A stretch of DNA of 28,008 bases from a virus. This document shows positions 1 to 5,716 of this stretch, piece by piece (position 1 is the first letter of the stretch; each line of letters starts with the position of its first letter). The stretch covers positions 1 through 28,008 of IMG/VR virus record IMGVR_UViG_3300017729_000022. The stretch is one strand, 5' to 3'. The notes under the pieces were generated by a model, which made no database searches, was not told the DNA's origin, and worked only from the letters and a program-made list of their open reading frames with translations. The translations under genes and the position numbers were made by a program.

Positions 1-393
1 GAAATACATATAAGGAGTTATTCGATGGAGAGAGGTAAGGCCAATGAGCATGTATTCAGCTTTTTTGAGACATTCGGCATAGAGAAGAATCAGCTTAATA
101 AAGCGATGTTGATTCTTTCTGTCCTCTGCAGTTAATTCGCCAGTAAACTCATCAAGTACCACAATATTCTGATGATTAAGTCGTATGTTGTTTAAGATGC
201 CATACACAACCTTGAGTGGTGGTAAGTACCTCGTTCTACATTCGGCAATGATCTGTCCCCAACCTTCCTTCACTACTGCCTCATCATAGTTAGCTAAGGC
301 ATCTCTCCATTCCTTGCCGAGTAGCTGATTCTTCTCTATGCTGAATGTCTCAAATAAGCTGATAACATGCTCATTGGCCTTACTTCTCTCCAT
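1..393 (-). CDS. Partial protein of unknown function, last gene of the replication-side operon, open at the left edge
   Basis: The start is ATG at 393-391, preceded by AAGGAG at 7-8 bases. It overlaps the end of the replication-initiator-like gene by 14 bases. The frame stays open through position 1, giving at least 131 codons without a stop. The N-terminus reads MERSKANEHVISLF, and a later piece reads YLPPLKVVYGILNNI followed by IVVLDEF. I recognise no family. Its place directly after an initiator-like gene is where lambdoid phages keep a helicase loader, but no Walker motif is visible, so that role is only a positional guess. The last third (95 to 1) is the antisense of the gene's own beginning because of the inverted repeat. 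That part may be an artefact, and the true C-terminus may be lost. Confidence 0.5.
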   Translation of the reverse strand, partial: MERSKANEHVISLFETFSIEKNQLLGKEWRDALANYDEAVVKEGWGQIIAECRTRYLPPLKVVYGILNNIRLNHQNIVVLDEFTGELTAEDRKNQHRFIKLILLYAECLKKAEYMLIGLTSLHRITPYMYF

Positions 394-416
394 CGAATAA
401 CTCCTTATATGTATTT
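2..416. repeat. Inverted repeat, 94-base arms (2-95 and 323-416) with a 227-base spacer
   Basis: Position i pairs with 418-i. By hand I count 89 of 94 matching bases, with mismatches at 34, 54, 55, 63 and 76. The right arm contains the Shine-Dalgarno site, the start codon and about 23 codons of the minus-strand gene starting at 393. The left arm therefore shows the same ribosome-binding site and start on the plus strand, opening a 36-codon plus-strand frame (25-135). Homology stops abruptly at 95/323. A foldback (multiple-displacement or assembly) chimera near a contig end would give exactly this layout. The five mismatches would then need strain variation. A genuine hairpin or duplicated site cannot be excluded. 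Confidence 0.9.
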
Positions 417-937
417 ACTTTAGTGGGGGTTATTGTACCATTCTGTGCTTGGTACTCTATTGCATTTCTACACCAATTACGGAAAGCTGCTTTCTTATTC
501 TTATAACGCTTTCCATGAGCAAGTTGATAATCTTTCCACTTCTCAAGCTCAGTCTCTAAGTCTAAAGTAGGATATTTCTCACTTAGACCTTCAAGTATTA
601 CTTTAGGTTCAAGTGATACTTTAAGTGTTTCTTTAGTTAAAGGTTTTCCTTCTCTTACAATCTCATCCTTTCTAAAGCTAATCAAAGAAGAGTTATTCTC
701 TAAGTAATAATTAGATATATAATCTCTTATAGTATCTTTATATATAGTATCTAAGTAATTAGATATATAAGATATTATATATTTATTATATATACTTAAT
801 ATATTATAAAAAAACGAACTTCTATGCTTTAAGTCAAGGAATAAATCATCTATTTCCGATAATTCTTTAGGAACCATAGGCTTTAGATCCGTTTCTTCCA
901 TATTGCTTATTATTAGACTCTTTTTTGGTATCTTCAT
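380..937 (-). CDS. Putative phage replication initiator / replisome organiser
   Basis: This 185-residue protein has a C-terminal block at about residues 125-163 (LEKWKDYQLAHGKRYKNK, then AAFRNWCRNA). That is the W-x-x-Y / F-x-N-W-x-R-N-A pattern found at the C-termini of many phage replication proteins (O-like, DnaD-like, primosomal). The middle (about 42-80) is rich in Ile, Tyr and Asn because the DNA there is almost pure A/T. I chose ATG at 937, which has GGAAGG at 7 bases, over an in-frame GTG at 943 that sits directly on the Shine-Dalgarno site. The likely job is origin recognition or recruiting the helicase loader. No N-terminal winged-helix motif is obvious, so the initiator call rests on the C-terminal motif and on the origin-like DNA inside the gene. 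Confidence 0.55.
   Translation of the reverse strand: MKIPKKSLIISNMEETDLKPMVPKELSEIDDLFLDLKHRSSFFYNILSIYNKYIISYISNYLDTIYKDTIRDYISNYYLENNSSLISFRKDEIVREGKPLTKETLKVSLEPKVILEGLSEKYPTLDLETELEKWKDYQLAHGKRYKNKKAAFRNWCRNAIEYQAQNGTITPTKVNTYKELFDGEK
699..812. other. AT-rich repeated tract inside the initiator-like gene, candidate replication origin
   Basis: Almost every base in this stretch is A or T. It contains two near-direct copies of ctaagtaat-(aat)-tagatatataa, at 700-722 and 751-770, the first with a 3-base insertion. Dense TATATA-type steps and short palindromes follow up to about 810. In lambda-like phages the origin, with initiator-binding iterons next to an A/T unwinding element, lies in the middle of the O gene. 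The same arrangement is seen here, but only two iteron-like units are convincing. The tract could instead be relaxed, A/T-drifted linker coding sequence. Confidence 0.4.
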
Positions 938-952
938 ACTCACACCTTCCTT

Positions 953-1246
953 TTATGTTTTATTAGATTCTACACTATGTTTTGAGCCTTCTAAGGCTAT
1001 TTCTGTATTGCAGTTCATACATACTTTGCGTTCCAATCCATAAATTGGGAAGTCATCGTACTTTAAAACTATCTTTTTACTCTGAGTACAAGTTGTCCTA
1101 CCATACTCATACGCTCTGTTACATGATTTGCAGTAGAAAAGATTAAATTCCTTTTTCCAATTACTTTTATTTCTTTGATTTAATCTTTGCTGACTATGAG
1201 CATCTGTATTTTCTAAGATATAATCAATGATATGTGGTTTATCCAT
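953..1246 (-). CDS. Small zinc-ribbon protein, function unknown
   Basis: The protein has 97 residues. Two CxxC knuckles, YCKSCNRAYEYG near residue 38 and VCMNCN near residue 75, are spaced as in a zinc ribbon. An additional Cys lies between them. The N-terminal third (DYILENTDAHSQQRLNQR) looks helical. The start ATG at 1246 has GAGG five bases upstream. Phage zinc ribbons of this size often bind nucleic acid or modify host transcription, but nothing here identifies a specific role. It sits between the AbrB-like gene and the initiator-like gene with only a few bases of spacing on each side. Confidence 0.7.
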   Translation of the reverse strand: MDKPHIIDYILENTDAHSQQRLNQRNKSNWKKEFNLFYCKSCNRAYEYGRTTCTQSKKIVLKYDDFPIYGLERKVCMNCNTEIALEGSKHSVESNKT

Positions 1247-1249
1247 TTC

Positions 1250-1456
1250 TTACCTCTTTTCAATTAAGATGGAAAAATCATCATTTTCATTTTGTATGAT
1301 ACTTACATCAATGTCTTGATTTATCTTCCATTCTAAATGTTTAAAAAAGAAATGTGGTAAGTTGATTCTATTACCACCACTACCTCTTAGTATATACTCT
1401 TTATCTACTTTACTTGAAGTGATTGCCACTCCATCTAATGAACCTTCTCTATTCAT
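1250..1456 (-). CDS. AbrB/SpoVT-like swapped-hairpin DNA-binding protein (probable)
   Basis: The 68-residue product contains GGNRINLPHFFFKHLEWK, then DIDVSIIQNENDDFSILIEK. This follows the AbrB-type pattern G-(x)-R-I-x-L-P...L-x-W-x-x-(G)-D-x-x-x-I, with a closing I-x-I-x-K strand. Proteins of this fold dimerise and bind DNA as transition-state regulators or antitoxins. No toxin partner is visible next door. The start ATG at 1456 overlaps the upstream gene's stop by 8 bases and has GGAG at 7 bases. It is probably a small transcriptional regulator, inferred from fold pattern only. Confidence 0.5.
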   Translation of the reverse strand: MNREGSLDGVAITSSKVDKEYILRGSGGNRINLPHFFFKHLEWKINQDIDVSIIQNENDDFSILIEKR

Positions 1457-1793
1457 CCTCTAACTCCTTATCTAGTTTGTTAATATGTTCTTTTTCGTAA
1501 ATGATGCCATATAGCAGCACCAAGTAATTAACTGCATCTAAGATCCTTCCTTCGATCTTCTCATCTGATGCTTCAACACCATGCAAAACATAGTATCTGA
1601 TTGAATCCATATGTTTTAATAGATAGACCAGGAGTACCCTTTCAGCACTAAGGCCCAATCGTTCACCTACTGATTCAAAGTTCTTAAATTTTTGTCCTGT
1701 TCCTACTGTATATTCTTCGCCTTTTGCCTTACTAACCTCTAGGCAGTTCTGAAAGAACTTCTCTGCTATCATAAAAAATGTATCATTCTGCAT
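1449..1793 (-). CDS. Conserved all-alpha phage protein resembling the DUF1599 / nucleotide-modification-associated group
   Basis: The 114-residue protein has the run FKNFESVGERLGLSAERV (about 36-53), then YLLKHMDSI, then GRILDAVNYLVLLYGIIYE near the C-terminus. This F-K-N-F ... K-H-x-x-S-I ... G-R-I-x-D-x-x-N-Y-L-x-L-L signature is common in phage early regions. It resembles proteins annotated as DUF1599 or nucleotide modification associated, distantly like MazG-type all-alpha NTP pyrophosphatases. A role in nucleotide pool or base-modification metabolism is inference. The classic metal-binding EExxE motif of MazG is not obvious. Confidence 0.55.
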   Translation of the reverse strand: MQNDTFFMIAEKFFQNCLEVSKAKGEEYTVGTGQKFKNFESVGERLGLSAERVLLVYLLKHMDSIRYYVLHGVEASDEKIEGRILDAVNYLVLLYGIIYEKEHINKLDKELEDE

Positions 1794-1795
1794 AA

Positions 1796-2014
1796 TTATT
1801 TACCCCACTTGTTAATGTTAATTTCTTCGATTGATAAGTTGTCTAAACGCTCTTTGTGTTGAATGTAGTTCTTACCTACCTCTGCATCATCTATATCTAC
1901 ATAGCTTTTAAGAGGGTATTGTGTTTTACTATCTTTTATTTCAACCCATGCTCCTGTAAAGGTTCGATATTGCTTTACATTGTCTGTTGTTTTAACGATT
2001 ACATACTTAGACAT
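1796..2014 (-). CDS. Small hypothetical protein
   Basis: This 72-residue protein is not recognised. The N-terminus (MSKYVIVKTTDNVKQY) predicts a beta strand and turn, and the remainder is charged (DIDDAEVGKNYIQHKERLDN). There is no Cys, membrane span or catalytic motif. ATG at 2014 overlaps the stop of the upstream gene by 8 bases, with GGAG about 10 bases upstream. The stop lies two bases before the next start. The tight coupling on both sides is the main evidence that it is real. Confidence 0.6.
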   Translation of the reverse strand: MSKYVIVKTTDNVKQYRTFTGAWVEIKDSKTQYPLKSYVDIDDAEVGKNYIQHKERLDNLSIEEININKWGK

Positions 2015-2240
2015 TTTTAATAAACTCCACTTCTACTGCGTAGACCATACCACCTTTAGTCCACTTGATTCTAAAATCATGCCAATTCTGAGCATGGTGG
2101 TTTATAGCAGTTGTAAACTCGTTACTTCTGCGATAAAGCTCATGCTTTGCTACTTCCTCTGGTGGAACTTCATCATGGGGGTAGCGTATGGCAATAGTAC
2201 ACACTAGTCTATCGTACTTAACTGCTTCGACCACGACCAT
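2007..2240 (-). CDS. Small hypothetical protein
   Basis: The 77-residue product alternates beta-like segments (DRLVCTIAIRYP near the N-terminus, GGMVYAVEVEFIKNV at the end) around a helical middle rich in His and Asn (AINHHAQNWHDF). No family is recognised. The start at 2240 has no clear Shine-Dalgarno site but overlaps the 3' end of the 54-codon gene at 2218-2382 by 23 bases, so initiation may depend on coupled translation. Its 3' end overlaps the next gene by 8 bases. The exact start is uncertain. Confidence 0.6.
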   Translation of the reverse strand: MVVVEAVKYDRLVCTIAIRYPHDEVPPEEVAKHELYRRSNEFTTAINHHAQNWHDFRIKWTKGGMVYAVEVEFIKNV

Positions 2241-2382
2241 AGTTTCGTTGTAGCTTTTCTAGTTGTAGCATCCTACTATATCCTGAACTACCTTTTTCAA
2301 TGATTCCATTACGAAACAAACCTTGATAAAACTCAACAATACTCTTTAAGCTGCCGAGAGCTTTCTTTTTACTCTTTTCCAT
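2218..2382 (-). CDS. 54-residue basic hypothetical protein
   Basis: The frame runs from ATG at 2382, with GAGG at about 6 bases, to TAA at 2218-2220. It fills the gap between the resolvase-like gene and the 77-residue gene and overlaps both. The protein begins MEKSKKKALGSLKSIVEF, has a helical N-terminal half, and ends YGRGRSS. Lys and Arg are abundant, which suggests nucleic-acid or protein binding, but no family is recognised. The good ribosome-binding site and the fit into the chain of overlapping genes support it. Confidence 0.6.
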   Translation of the reverse strand: MEKSKKKALGSLKSIVEFYQGLFRNGIIEKGSSGYSRMLQLEKLQRNYGRGRSS

Positions 2383-2656
2383 TTTTTAACCTCGTTATTT
2401 TATAGATTTCACCTCTATCTTCTTTAAATAGTACCCAGTCGCAAGTTCCTAGAGCTAACCACTTAGGGACACTACTTCTTACTTTACATTGTATCTTAGT
2501 TCCATCTGCAAGTATATCAACATCTTCCTTGCATCCTGGTAGACTAAGACCATTACTTCCATAGGCTCTTTCCACATCTTCATAACCCATGTCTTTCAAT
2601 ACTTTTACGCATTCATATTCAAAACGATTGCCCTTTTGTTTACTTTTATTTGCCAT
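2369..2656 (-). CDS. Holliday-junction-resolvase-like PD-(D/E)XK nuclease
   Basis: This is a 95-residue protein from the chosen start. Order of motifs: KQKGNRFEYECVKVLKDMG (first helix with conserved Glu), AYGSNGLSLPG, EDVDILADGTKIQCKV (Asp ... Q-C-K catalytic-type strand), then an aromatic C-terminal part. This matches short archaeal/phage resolvase-like PD-(D/E)XK proteins: E in helix 1, D-V-D, and x-K in the next strand. Substrate is probably branched DNA from recombination or replication, inferred from family. An ATG at 2662 also exists, but GGAG is 7 bases from the ATG at 2656. The gene overlaps its upstream neighbour by 11 bases. Confidence 0.65.
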   Translation of the reverse strand: MANKSKQKGNRFEYECVKVLKDMGYEDVERAYGSNGLSLPGCKEDVDILADGTKIQCKVRSSVPKWLALGTCDWVLFKEDRGEIYKITRLKNGKE

Positions 2657-2903
2657 TATCATACTCCCATATATAGATTGGTGTGTGGTCGCCTACATAA
2701 GATCCTGCAATATTGTAGTAAAAATGCTCTAAAGCATCTTCATCGGTCATATTATCATCTTGTAGGATTTTTAAAATCTTTTCTATGCTATATACCATCC
2801 TCTGCTTACTATCAATTCCGATAATAGCATCATCAAAGCCATCAGCTTTTAAGGTTTCATCAGGTTCAGCATATAAATCAACAAAGTCTTGTAAATTATT
2901 CAA
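2646..2903 (-). CDS. Conserved acidic phage protein of unknown function
   Basis: The 85-residue acidic protein carries DDAIIGIDSKQRMVYSIEK, then MTDEDALEHFYYN, then GSYVGDHTPIYIWE. This is a pattern I recognise from many phage hypotheticals (D-D-A-I-x-G-I ... E-E-A-x-E-x-x-x-x-N-x-x-G-x-Y-x-G-x-x-T-P), none with a known job. The start is TTG at 2903, with GGAG 7 bases upstream, overlapping the previous stop by 8 bases. It sits between two nuclease-like genes. Confidence 0.65.
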   Translation of the reverse strand: MNNLQDFVDLYAEPDETLKADGFDDAIIGIDSKQRMVYSIEKILKILQDDNMTDEDALEHFYYNIAGSYVGDHTPIYIWEYDNGK

Positions 2904-3294
2904 CAGGAAACTCCATATATTGATAGAAGAATCTTCGGTTCTTCTTTTGGTTATTCTTACTCGGTTTTAAGGCTAGGTTTATACTTGCCTCATTATCGTA
3001 TGGTACATAGCAGACTATATCTTTTTCTGTGTAGTAAACTGCTACTATGTCTATAAGATCTTTTTTACGATACTTATGCAACCTTACTTCGATTGCAGTA
3101 TCTGTTTTCATATCTGTAATTGTCTTTACTTGTACCCTTAAAAACTCTTTCTTCCTTCTTTCGACAATCAGGTCTACCCCTTGTTCATCAATAATAGGTT
3201 TATATACAGGGTATCTATAATTAGCAGTTAAATCTTTAATCACTGCGATTTCGCCAACATACCCCTTGTGAACGGTGTGTGTTACTTTTCCCAT
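2896..3294 (-). CDS. PD-(D/E)XK endonuclease-like protein (PF11645-type)
   Basis: The 132-residue protein shows HKGYVGEIAVIKDLTAN (helix with the first Glu, about 9-25), then DEQGVDLIVE (about 36-45), then FLRVQVKTI (Q-V-K strand, about 51-59). This is the order G-x-x-G-E ... D-x-x-G-x-D-L-x-V ... x-Q-V-K-T of the small PD-(D/E)XK endonuclease family that includes group I intron endonuclease relatives. No intron is visible in the window. Predicted role is a small DNA endonuclease in recombination or host-DNA breakdown. It overlaps the upstream gene by 13 bases and the downstream gene by 8. Confidence 0.65.
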   Translation of the reverse strand: MGKVTHTVHKGYVGEIAVIKDLTANYRYPVYKPIIDEQGVDLIVERRKKEFLRVQVKTITDMKTDTAIEVRLHKYRKKDLIDIVAVYYTEKDIVCYVPYDNEASINLALKPSKNNQKKNRRFFYQYMEFPVE

Positions 3295-3749
3295 TCAACA
3301 CCAATATGTCTTAGGTCATCGCTTTTAATTAAAGTAATAGCATCATTCCGACCTCTTCTCCTATAGAGTTTATATTGGGCAAGTAGTGGCTTTTCAACAA
3401 ATTCATGTCCTACAAAGCGTTGGACATAATCAATAAGGTTAGTGGGCCTAACAACGATCCAACTCTTTTTGGTCTCAAAAGCAATCATATCAGCATGAGA
3501 GTTATAAAGCCACCCTTCATCTGCTACACCTTTAACCTCTATCCAATGCCATTCATCTTGCACTTCTTCTCCTCTACGAAGTGCTTTCATACCCTTAATT
3601 TCTATATTAGCAGAAATGTTGATGTCATAATGATGGTTCATATCATAGGCTGCACCAACTTTGATTCCTTTAAAGCCTAGATTTTCAATAAATGATTTAA
3701 ATCGTATTTCGGTTTCAAGTCCATTTAAGACTTGTGTTTTGTTTAGCAT
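3282..3749 (-). CDS. PD-(D/E)XK nuclease-like phage protein
   Basis: In this 155-residue protein an N-terminal helix with conserved Glu (LETEIRFKSFIENLGF) is followed by HHYDINI and EIKGMKALRRGEEVQ (about 38-62). Then come WHWIEVKGV and GWLYNSHADMIAFE, with an arginine-rich tail. The two E-x-K strands and the A-D-x-I-A-F-E helix are typical of a phage nuclease-like family in the PD-(D/E)XK superfamily. ATG at 3749 has GAGGA five bases upstream, and the gene is the first after the terminator at 3769-3797. Catalytic activity is predicted, not certain. Confidence 0.6.
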   Translation of the reverse strand: MLNKTQVLNGLETEIRFKSFIENLGFKGIKVGAAYDMNHHYDINISANIEIKGMKALRRGEEVQDEWHWIEVKGVADEGWLYNSHADMIAFETKKSWIVVRPTNLIDYVQRFVGHEFVEKPLLAQYKLYRRRGRNDAITLIKSDDLRHIGVEWEK

Positions 3750-3768
3750 AGATTCCTCGGTATGTGTT

Positions 3769-3797
3769 AAAAAGAAAGGGGGAGCCGAAACTCCCCC
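3769..3797 (-). terminator. Strong intrinsic terminator between the ssDNA-binding-like gene and the first small nuclease gene
   Basis: Read on the minus strand, GGGGGAG pairs with CTCCCCC around a 6-base loop (TTTCGG), immediately followed by TTTCTTTTT. A 7-bp stem with five G-C pairs and a U-rich tail is a textbook Rho-independent terminator. It lies in the 61-base gap between 3811 and 3749 and would reduce transcription of the genes to the left relative to those upstream. Confidence 0.85.
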
Positions 3798-3810
3798 TGG
3801 TAGAGACTAA

Positions 3811-4071
3811 TTAGAAAGGAAGTTCATCATCCTTTACTGAACTAGATTGAGCCTGTCCATCCTTTTGGAAAGGTTCATTAATGTTGCAACTAAGATAGGT
3901 CTCTCCTGCCTTAGTCTTGCTCACCCATCCTGCTCCTGATATCTCTCCTACACCATCAATTTCACCTGAGATATTATATACTGGTGATGTTTCTTTCTTT
4001 TCTTTACCAGTCCAATCAATCTTAAATAGATTAACTTTACCGATCTTTTTTGGTCTTACACCTGCAGCCAT
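3811..4071 (-). CDS. DUF736-like / possible ssDNA-binding protein with SSB-type acidic tail
   Basis: The 86-residue protein has a core segment GAGWVSKTKAGETYLSCNI (about 45-64) resembling the G-A-A-W ... G-x-x-Y-L-S-x-x-L pattern of DUF736, a small beta-barrel family. The C-terminus is a Ser/Gln-rich linker ending VKDDELPF, like the D-D-D-I-P-F docking tip of bacterial SSB. That tip recruits partner enzymes in known SSBs, so an ssDNA-binding and partner-recruiting role next to the Cas4/RecB-like nuclease is a reasonable inference. Its start overlaps the upstream stop by one base (TAATG). It precedes the terminator at 3769-3797. Confidence 0.6.
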   Translation of the reverse strand: MAAGVRPKKIGKVNLFKIDWTGKEKKETSPVYNISGEIDGVGEISGAGWVSKTKAGETYLSCNINEPFQKDGQAQSSSVKDDELPF

Positions 4072-5075
4072 TATGCGGCCTCCTTTTCTGTTTTGTTATC
4101 TTGTTCTGTGATAATCGTATTACTTTTCAGTCTTTTATTGGTGACCATCACATTTTTGTTTTCTTTAAAACAAGAGTTGATACCTCTAGGTCTAGGTTTA
4201 GCATAGACAGGCTTTATAGGGCCATTCTGTGCATACCATAACTTTACCATAGAGTCCCACTCTTGAGTTAAATCTTCTTCTACTAACTTAAGTTTGTACT
4301 TAGGCTTACCTCTCCAACTATTCATAACATAGAGTACACCCATAAAATCAATAGGATGGTCTGGAAACAAGCCTTCCCATAGATTCTTATAAGCAGTAAC
4401 CTGATATTTATGATTAGCGAACTTGTTGGATAATGTAGAACTATTTCTAAGGGTCTTAATATCAAGCAGTATTCTACCTGACATCCCTTCCTTTAAGTCT
4501 GTACATTTAGCCTCAGCAGGAGTTAGGTTATCTTCAACCTTTATCCTAGCTACCATATCAAGTGTCCCTGTGTAATCCCTCCTCGGATCAAATAAAGGTA
4601 CTTCATTACCCTCTATTTGTATTGTATGGTCTAAGAAGAACTGATTACCAGACTCCATAAACTTTATCATAGGATTTGTCCACTCTCTTACTTCCTGCTT
4701 ATCAGGGTCGAAGTATGGTTGGCTAAAATCAATATCAACACCCATTGTTAATTGCTCTAAGCATAGATGTATCTGTGTACCTTCAGTTGCAGCTTTATTA
4801 GCATAAGCCATTGCATCCTCATAACTAGGGTAAGATGCTAACCACTTATCAAAACCAATACCTTTAGCCATGATCTGCTGAATAGTGGTAACACTAGGTA
4901 AGTGCTGACGACTTTCTTTCGTCCACTCCTGAGTCTTAAAATTCTCTTCTAAGTAACTAAGGAGAGGTGTGTATGCTCTTCCAAATGGAAAATCAACTCT
5001 CTCGATAGGTGTAAGAGACTGAATGTTGGGGGGTTGATATGCTTGTTTTTTCTTTGTTGAACTTGCTCTTGGCAT
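4071..5075 (-). CDS. Cas4/RecB-like PD-(D/E)XK exonuclease
   Basis: The 334-residue protein shows the family motifs in order. EGTQIHLCLEQL (G-T-x-x-H, about 98-109) is followed by YTGTLDMVARI (catalytic Asp, about 168-178), LLDIKTLRN (D-x-K, about 203-211) and HKYQVTAYKNLW (Q-x-x-x-Y, about 222-233). These match Cas4/RecB/lambda-exonuclease-type nucleases. There is no helicase domain, and the Cys ligands of an Fe-S cluster are not evident. It probably resects DNA for phage recombination or replication. ATG at 5075 has AGAGGA about 6 bases upstream and overlaps the 3' end of the 71-residue gene by 83 bases. The next gene starts within its stop codon (TAATG). Confidence 0.8.
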   Translation of the reverse strand: MPRASSTKKKQAYQPPNIQSLTPIERVDFPFGRAYTPLLSYLEENFKTQEWTKESRQHLPSVTTIQQIMAKGIGFDKWLASYPSYEDAMAYANKAATEGTQIHLCLEQLTMGVDIDFSQPYFDPDKQEVREWTNPMIKFMESGNQFFLDHTIQIEGNEVPLFDPRRDYTGTLDMVARIKVEDNLTPAEAKCTDLKEGMSGRILLDIKTLRNSSTLSNKFANHKYQVTAYKNLWEGLFPDHPIDFMGVLYVMNSWRGKPKYKLKLVEEDLTQEWDSMVKLWYAQNGPIKPVYAKPRPRGINSCFKENKNVMVTNKRLKSNTIITEQDNKTEKEAA

Positions 5076-5208
5076 AATTGTCCTCTTTTCTTATTGTTTT
5101 GTAATGCACAATCCTTCCATTGTGCTTTTCAATTAGAACCTTTAGTTCTTCTTGAAAATCTTTTCTATTATCGTTATCAAATAGAATAGTAAAACTTGGT
5201 CTACTCAT
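4993..5208 (-). CDS. Small hypothetical protein overlapping the nuclease gene
   Basis: The 71-residue product starts MSRPSFTILFDNDNRKDF, with a helical charged middle. The start overlaps the upstream stop by 8 bases in the way typical of this genome. The final 27 codons run inside the start of the 334-residue nuclease in another frame, an overlap (83 bases) far longer than any other pair here except the two edge cases. Either the gene has a naturally overlapping tail or its C-terminus is frameshifted. No family is recognised. Confidence 0.5.
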   Translation of the reverse strand: MSRPSFTILFDNDNRKDFQEELKVLIEKHNGRIVHYKTIRKEDNYAKSKFNKEKTSISTPQHSVSYTYRES

Positions 5209-5470
5209 TATCTAATAACCTTACTTGTGTATCAGGTGCGATACGCTGATTGAACGCTCTTCTTATTTCCTTATTGCCTTCCCAATCTGTTTCCTCATAA
5301 GAGTCCCATCTTACAAGAATACTACCACTGCCAATATCTAAGATATGGCCCGTTCTCTTACCACATCTAAAATGATCGTTCTCTACTAATTCATTGATTG
5401 AAGTCGTACTGCCCACTTGAGGTCTTATATGCGAGGAGGCATTGGAGTTCATAGGGTAAGGCATAATCAC
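5201..5470 (-). CDS. Small beta-rich protein, possible SH3/Tudor-like fold
   Basis: The 89-residue protein has a flexible Ser/Pro/Asn-rich N-terminus. It is followed by a compact segment, DHFRCGKRTGHILDIG then SILVRWDSYEE (about 33-59), reminiscent of small SH3-like barrels (G-x-V ... x-V-x-W-D). The function is unknown. The start is GTG at 5470, five bases after AAGG and overlapping the upstream stop as GTGA. An in-frame ATG six bases later is an alternative. Confidence 0.55.
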   Translation of the reverse strand: MIMPYPMNSNASSHIRPQVGSTTSINELVENDHFRCGKRTGHILDIGSGSILVRWDSYEETDWEGNKEIRRAFNQRIAPDTQVRLLDNE

Positions 5471-5664
5471 GGAGTCCTTACTCTACTGTGGGCAGTAGTT
5501 CTTTCAGTAACAAATCTTTGAAACTCAGACTTGCTAATTAATTTTTTCTTATGTGATAAGTTTAATACACTGATCTCACCAGACTTTATCCAATTAGATA
5601 TAGTTCTGTTAGAACTTCTTAGTAGTTCAGCTACCTCATTTATTGTGTAAAACTCGTTATCCAT
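5467..5664 (-). CDS. Excisionase/MerR-type helix-turn-helix DNA-binding protein
   Basis: In this 65-residue protein, YTINEVAELLRSSNRTISNW (about 6-25) is a classic HTH_17/excisionase-family motif, followed by IKSGEIS (wing) and KKLISKSEFQRFV. Such proteins bind DNA and, in phages, act as excisionase or as small transcription regulators. No integrase or attachment site is seen, so a regulatory role for the left operon is more likely here. It is the first gene after the 52-base gap that separates the two operons. That gap holds promoter-like sequence, consistent with autoregulation (inference). Confidence 0.75.
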   Translation of the reverse strand: MDNEFYTINEVAELLRSSNRTISNWIKSGEISVLNLSHKKKLISKSEFQRFVTERTTAHSRVRTP

Positions 5665-5716
5665 ACCCGTATATTAGTGGTAAATAATGGTAAGAACAAG
5701 AAAATAATGTAAAATA
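5665..5716 (-). promoter_or_regulatory. Candidate promoter region for the left operon
   Basis: The gap is very A/T-rich. On the minus strand TTTACA (5 of 6 to the -35 consensus) is followed 18 bases later by CATTAT (4 of 6 to -10). A second -10-like TAATAT lies nearer the ATG. The plus strand shows repeated taa(a)taatg(g)taa units. It is the only gap between the endolysin-like end of the late block and the HTH gene. Assignment is by weak consensus only. Confidence 0.35.

Noticed and set aside
25-135. Plus-strand 36-codon gene with a good ribosome-binding site
   Set aside because: It exists only because the inverted repeat copies the start of the minus-strand gene. It loses homology after about 23 codons and soon stops.
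2-416. Diversity-generating retroelement template/variable pair, because four of the five differences between the arms replace an adenine of the right arm's coding strand
   Set aside because: The arms are inverted rather than direct, one difference is not at an adenine, most adenines are unchanged, and no reverse transcriptase is present.
2896-3294. Intron homing endonuclease
   Set aside because: Relatives of this family include intron-encoded enzymes, but no neighbouring gene here is split and no intron-like sequence is seen.
5467-5664. Evidence of a temperate phage from the excisionase-like gene
   Set aside because: The fold is also common in plain regulators. No integrase, attachment site, repressor or lysogeny module is visible in the window.
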